Assembly (NCBI RefSeq): GCF_041146395.1
Contig: NW_027182887.1
Coordinates: forward strand, 23,501 to 87,500
DNA length: 64,000 nucleotides
Origin: Eulemur rufifrons
Taxonomy: Eukaryota > Chordata > Mammalia > Primates > Lemuridae
Direction of reading: 5' to 3'
Shown here: positions 58,732 through 64,000 of the stretch, piece by piece
Layout of the letters: each line of letters begins with the position of its first letter
How positions within the stretch are numbered: the first letter of the stretch is position 1
The notes under the pieces: generated by a model
Databases searched by the model: none
The model's input: the letters and a program-made list of their open reading frames with translations, nothing else
What the model was told of the DNA's origin: nothing
Position numbers and translations under genes: made by a program

Positions 58732-59250
58732 AACTGACCGCTAAATCTAAGCCCTACCACCAACCCTAACCCCTGACCCTGAACCTAAGCCCCGAGCCTA
58801 AAGCCGAACACTAACTCTAAACCCTTACCCTAAACCTAATCCCTAACCCTAATGCTAACCCCTAAACATAACCCTAAGCGTGAACAGTAAACCTAACCCT
58901 AACCTCTAACACAAACCCTAACACATAACTCTAACCCTAAAACTAACCCTAACCCTTAACCCTAAACCTAAACCCTAACCCTAACCCTTAACCTTAATCT
59001 TAACCGTTAACTCTCATGCTAATCTTTAATCCTAACCCTAATCCTAATCTTCAACCCTAAACCGAACACAACCCTAACCCTGTACCAAAACCTAACCCCT
59101 CATCTTAACCCTATCCGCAAACCTCAACCCCAACACGAACTGTAACCGTTAAACCTAATAGTAACCTTAAACCGTAACCCTAATCTGTAACCCTATCCCC
59201 TCACCATAACACTACACTTCATCCTGAACCCTAACCATAATCCTAACCCT

Positions 59251-59451
59251 AAATCTAATTCTCAGACTTCTTGCTTTCTTAGAGTTTAGAAAGCCTGCAA
59301 TCCTCCCGTGCCATGTGTGAAAGGAGGCTCTACCACTGTGTCCTGCATGAAATCCACGGGCACATACCCAGAGTCCGATACAGTGGGTTCCCGGTGACAA
59401 TCCCAGCCCCCTAACCTCCCCCCAGCCTAATGCCGACAGGGCCCGTGCGCT
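59251..59451 (-). repeat. Box A, third of the 3.4 kb unit (left-array subtype)
   Basis: TTAGAAAGCCTGCAATCCTCC, CCATGTGTGAAAGGAGG, GATACAGTGGGTTCCCGG. Downstream at 59,634 it continues into CCTAGTCATAACTG, the start word of the left 1.87 kb unit. Confidence 0.83.
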
Positions 59452-60423
59452 AAGCATAAATAATACCTTTAACAGATAACCCTAACCCTGAACATGGCAC
59501 CTAACCCTGTTCCTATTTCTCCCCTTAACACGTAAACCTCACCGTGAGCCTAACTTTAACCTCTTAACGTAACGTTAATGCATAACCCATTCCCTGAGAA
59601 CATCCCCTATCCCATAATTCTAACCCTATCTCCTAGTCATAACTGTAACACCTAATCCCTAACCCTAATTCTCCACCGCTAAGCCTAACCGTAACGCTGC
59701 CTACAACCCTAACACTGACAGGAACCCTTAGTTCTAACCCCAACGCTATGCCTAACAAAAGCCCTAACCCTTCACCCTTCACCCTAACCCCTAAGCATTA
59801 CCCTAGCCTTTAACCGTAATCCTAATCCTAACCATTAAACCTAACCCTAGCTCTTAAAGCTAACCCTAAACCTTACCCTCACGACTAGACCTAACCCTGA
59901 CACTAACCTAACACCTAACCCTAACCATAACCCCTAAAGCTAACCCTAACCCTGAACCCTAAACCTAACCCTAACACTGAACCTTCACTATATCCCTAAC
60001 CCCTAAGCCTAATCCTAACTGTTAACCCTCACCCTAACACTTAAACTGGACCATAACACTAAACATTAACCCTAACACTAAACTTTAACCCTAACCATAA
60101 GCCCAACACTTAACCCTAATCCTATCCCCTAACCCTAAGCTCTAACCCTAAACCTAACCCTAACCCCAACCCTAACCCTTAATCTTGACCCTTACCATTA
60201 ACCCTCACACTAACCCTAATCCTAATCTTTAACCATAAAGCTAACACTGAAGCCTAACCCTGTGCCAAACGCTAAACCCAAACCTTAACCCTAACCCTGA
60301 AACTTAACCATAAACCTAACTGTAACTGTTACACCTAACACTAACCTCTAACCCTAACCCCTAACCCTAAGACCCCACCTTAACACTAACGCTAACCCTA
60401 AACATTATCATAATCCTACCCCA

Positions 60424-60624
60424 AATCTAATTCTCGGACTTCTTGCTTTCTTAGAGTTTAGAAAGCCTAAAATCCTCCCATGCCATGAGTAAAAGGGGGC
60501 TCTGCAGCTCTCTCTTGCATGAAACCAGGAGCCCATACCTAGCGTATGATAGAGTGGGTTCCCGGGGACAATCCCATCCCCCTAACCCCAGCCCGCCGCC
60601 CAGTGCAGACAGGGCCTGTACGCT
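60424..60624 (-). repeat. Box A, first of copy 2
   Basis: CCATGAGTAAAAGGGGGCTC, then GCAGCTCTCTCTTGCATG where other boxes have ACCACTGTGTCCTGCATG; this change is shared with 63,857. Confidence 0.82.
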
Positions 60625-60954
60625 AAGTATAAACACTACCCCTAACAGATAACCCTCACCCTGAACATAGCACCTGACCCTGATCCTATTGCTCACCTTA
60701 AAACATAAACCTCCCCGTAACCCTAACTTATCCCCTTATCTTAACCTTAATGCATAACACCCTGAGAAGAAGCCCTATCCCATAATTCTAATCCTAACCC
60801 CTAGCCATAACCGTAACACCTCATCCCTAATTCTAAAATGCCAACCCTAACCTTCACCCTGCCAACAACCCTAACCCTAACCCTAACCCCTAACCCTAAG
60901 CCCTCACCCTATCGCTAATCTTCATTCCTAAACCGTACCGTAATCCTAACCCTA

Positions 60955-61151
60955 AATCTAATTCTCAGACTTGCTTTCTCAGAGTTTTGAAAGCCTACAA
61001 TCCTACTAAGCCATGCATGAAAGCCCGCTCTGCCACAGTGTCCTGCATGAAACCCAGAGGCCCATACACTGCGTACGATAGAGTGGGCTCCCAGCGACCA
61101 TCACAGACCCCTAACTTCACCTCCTAGTGCATACAGGGCCCGTGCCCTAAG
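60955..61151 (-). repeat. Box A, second of copy 2
   Basis: TTCTCAGACTTGCTTTCTC lacks the usual CTT (TTCTTGC becomes TTGC). Also AAGCCATGCATGAAAGCCCGC and CCCAGCGACCATCAC. Confidence 0.82.
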
Positions 61152-61974
61152 CATAAACCCTACCCCACACCCATAACCCTAACCCAGAACATAACACCTA
61201 ACCCTGATCCTACTGCTCACCTTAACACGTAAACCTCACCCTAACCCTAACTTAACCCCTTATCTTAACGATAATGCATGACACCCTGAGAACAAGCCCT
61301 ATACCGTAATTCTAACCCTAACTCCTAGCCATAACCATAACACCTAATCCCTAATTCTGAAACGCCAACCCTAACCTTAACCCTACCAACAACACTAACA
61401 CTAACCATAAAACCCTTACCCTAACCCTACGCCTAAAAATAACCCTAACCATTGATCCTTAGTCATAACCCCTAAAGCTTAACCCTAACCCTTAACGCTA
61501 ATCCAATCCTAACCATTAAACATAACCCTACTTAACCCTAACCCTAACCTATATGCTAATGCCTAGAGATCTAACCCCAACACTGACCTACAGTTAACAC
61601 TAACCCTAACCCCTAATCCTAACCTTAAACCTGAACCATAAACCTAACCCTTAACCCTAACCCTATTCCTAACCCCCTAACCCTAACCCTAACTGTTAAG
61701 CCTCACCCTAACACTTAACCCTGACTCTAACCCTAAACCTTAACCCTAACCCTGAACCCTAACCCTAAGCCTAACCCTTAACCCTAACCCTATCCCTTAA
61801 CCCTAACCCCTAACCCTAACGCTAACCCCAACCCTAAACCTAACCCTGGCCCCCAACCCAGACTTAACACCTAACCCCTAACACTAACTCTAAACCTAAC
61901 CACTAATCCCTAGCACCTGACCCTGACTCGAAACCTAACCCCTAACTCGAAACCCCTAACCCCAAACCTAACCC

Positions 61975-62163
61975 TAATTCTCACACTACTTCCATTCCCA
62001 GAGTGAAGCAAGCCTACAATACAGCCATGCCATGTGTGAGATGAGGCTCTGCCTGAGTCCTGCATGTAGGTTTTGTCCCAAGGCCCAGGGAATGATGTTG
62101 TGCTTTTGTGGTGACTCCGACCACACCCCTCTCACCGTAGATTAACCAGGTCCTGTGCCCTTA
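61975..62163 (-). repeat. Box B of copy 2
   Basis: TTCTCACACTACTTCCATTC, GAGTGAAGCAAGCCTACAATAC, GTCCTGCATGTAGGTTTTG, CAGGTCCTGTGCCC. Confidence 0.83.
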
Positions 62164-62683
62164 AACTGACCGCTAAATCTAAGCCCTACCACCAACCCTA
62201 ACCTCTGACCCTGAACCTAAGCCCCGAGCCTAAAGCCCAACACTAACTCTAAACACTTACCCTAAACCTAATCCCTAACCCTAATGCTAACCCCTAAACG
62301 TAACTCTAACCACGAACAGTAAACCTAACCCTAACCTCTAACACAAACCCTAACACATAACTCTAACCCTAAAACTAACCCTAACCCTTAACCCTAAACC
62401 TAAACCCTAACCCTAACCCTTAACCTTAATCTTAACCGTTAACTCTCATGCTAATCTTTAATCCTAACCCTAATCCTAATCTTCAACCCTAAACCGAACA
62501 CAACCCTAACCCTGTACCAAACCCTGACCCCTCATCTTAACCCTATCCGCAAACCTCAACCCCAAAACGAACTGTAACCGTTAAACCTAACAGTAACCTT
62601 AAACCGTAACCCTAATCTGTAACCCTATCCCCTCACCATAACACTACACTTCATCCTGAACCCTAACCATAATCCTAACCCTA

Positions 62684-62883
62684 AATCTAATTCTCAGACT
62701 TCTTGCTTTCTTAGAGTTTAGAAAGCCTGCAATCCTCCCGTGCCATGTGTGAAAGGAGGCTCTACCACTGTGTCCTGCATGAAATCCACGGGCACATACC
62801 CAGAGTCCGATACAGTGGGTTCCCGGTGACAATCCCAGCCCCCTAACCTCCCCCCAGCCTAATGCCGACAGGGCCCGTGCGCT
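62684..62883 (-). repeat. Box A, third of copy 2
   Basis: Essentially identical to 59,251-59,451; the 81-codon reverse frame over it has the same translation. Confidence 0.84.
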
Positions 62884-63856
62884 AAGCATAAATGATACCT
62901 TTAACAGATAACCCTAACCCTGAACATGGCACCTAACCCTGTTCCTATTTCTCCCCTTAAGTCGTAAACCTCACCGTGAGCCTAACTTTAACCTCTTAAC
63001 GTAACGTTAATGCATAACCCATTCCCTGAGAACATCCCCTATCCCATAATTCTAACCCTATCTCCTAGTCATAACTGTAACACCTAATCCCTAACCCTAA
63101 TTCTCCACCGCTAAGCCTAACCGTAACGCTGCCTACAACCCTAACACTGACAGGAACCCTTAGTTCTAACCCCAACGCTATGCCTAACAAAAGCCCTAAC
63201 CCTTCACCCTTCACTCTAACCCCTGAGCATTACCCTAACCTTTAACCGTAATCCTAATCCTAACCATTAAACCTAACCCTAGCTCTTAAAGCTAACCCTA
63301 AACCTTACCCTCACGACTAGACCTAACCCTGACACTAACCTAACACCTAACCCTAACCATAACCCCTAAAGCTAACCCTAACCCTGAACCCTAAACCTAA
63401 CCCTAACACTGAACCTTCACTATATCCCTAACCCCTAAGCCTAATCCTAACTGTTAACCCTCACCCTAACACTTAAACTGGACCATAACACTAAACATTA
63501 ACCCTAACACTAAACTTTAACCCTAACCATAAGCCCAACACTTAACCCTAATCCTATCCCCTAACCCTAAGCCCTAACCCTAACCCTAACCCTAACCCCA
63601 ACCCTAACCCTTAATCTTGACCCTTACCATTAACCCTCACACTAACCCTAATCCTAATCTTTAACCATAAAGCTAACACTGAAGCCTAACCCTGTGCCAA
63701 ACGCTAAACCCAAACCTTAACCCTAACCCTGAAACTTAACCATAAACCTAACTGTAACTGTTACACCTAACACTAACCTCTAACCCTAACCCCTAACCCT
63801 AAGACCCCACCTTAACACTAACCCTAACCCTAAACATTATCATAATCCTAACCCTA

Positions 63857-64000
63857 AATCTAATTCTCGGACTTCTTGCTTTCTTAGAGTTTAGAAAGCC
63901 TAAAATCCTCCCATGCCATGAGTAAAAGGGGGCTCTGCAGCTCTCTCTTGCATGAAACCAGGAGCCCATACCTAGCGTATGATAGAGTGGGTTCCCGGGG
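63857..64000 (-). repeat. Box A, start of a third 3.4 kb unit, cut by the window end
   Basis: Matches 60,424 onward, including GCAGCTCTCTCTTGCATG, so the higher-order array continues to the right. Confidence 0.82.

Larger units (their letters stand above)
57024..60423 (-). repeat. 3.4 kb higher-order unit, copy 1
   Basis: Box order on + is A (57,024), A (57,556), B (58,545), A (59,251). The next unit repeats the same subtypes in the same order. Length is 3400 bp measured at the first box. Confidence 0.82.
60424..63856 (-). repeat. 3.4 kb higher-order unit, copy 2
   Basis: Box order A (60,424), A (60,955), B (61,975), A (62,684). It is 3433 bp. The second half (about 62,170-63,850) is almost identical to 58,740-60,420 at an offset of ~3432 bp; the first half is more diverged from copy 1. 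Confidence 0.82.
51533..64000 (-). repeat. Degenerate telomere-like DNA, CCCTAA orientation, with boxes A and B
   Basis: The same family as 37.2-51.5 kb, inverted. Box A and B copies alternate; the last ~7 kb is organised as a 3.4 kb higher-order repeat. The intervals between boxes hold only degenerate telomere-like sequence. I see no gene or transposon. The window ends inside a box A. Confidence 0.92.

Overview
The window is eukaryotic, repetitive and essentially gene-free. It consists of degenerate telomere-like satellite DNA, a second satellite with a monomer of about 94 bp, and one full-length, young LINE-1 (L1) retrotransposon. The L1 proteins (coiled-coil ORF1p; endonuclease/reverse-transcriptase ORF2p) are clearly mammalian. 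Their sequence and the G-rich 3'UTR look most like lemur/loris-type (strepsirrhine) primate L1s, but that is recognition from memory, so species is only a moderate-confidence inference. No host gene, tRNA, rRNA, SINE or retrovirus was seen.

Layout. (1) 1-19,603: telomere-like DNA with CCCTAA on the + strand, organised as a higher-order tandem array of about 1.87 kb units. There are six complete units and a seventh split by the L1. Each unit carries one conserved ~200 bp GC-rich non-telomeric 'box A'. (2) 11,836-19,257: an antisense-oriented L1 inside unit 7, with a perfect 17 bp target-site duplication, an intact ORF1, and an ORF2 broken by what looks like one AT-dinucleotide slip. (3) 19,604-20,200: a transition zone with two diverged boxes (D and C). 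(4) 20,201-32,408: ~94 bp satellite in + orientation, with a ~2.2 kb higher-order repeat. (5) 32,409-37,198: the same satellite inverted. (6) 37,199-51,514: telomere-like DNA now reading TTAGGG on +, first mirroring boxes C and D, then alternating boxes A and B. (7) about 51,515-51,532: a head-to-head switch back to CCCTAA. (8) 51,533-64,000: CCCTAA-oriented DNA with boxes A and B, ending in a ~3.4 kb higher-order repeat.

The pieces are related. Boxes A, B, C and D appear to be diverged copies of one element. The box tail (TGTAGGCTT, TAAACTCT, GAGAAAGCAA) is recognisable in the 94 bp monomer, so the satellite may have arisen from a box. The 1.87 kb unit of the left array has an inverted counterpart at 38.85-40.68 kb. 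The window reads as a block built by inversion, unequal exchange and local amplification of one telomere-associated family. The L1 arrived late, because only one unit carries it.

Open reading frames of 60-100 codons recur in every box A and run into Val-Arg dipeptide tails encoded by degenerate TTAGGG. The copies compared differ mostly at replacement sites, so I do not call them genes. Identities and periods quoted here were estimated by eye and by coordinate subtraction, not by alignment software.
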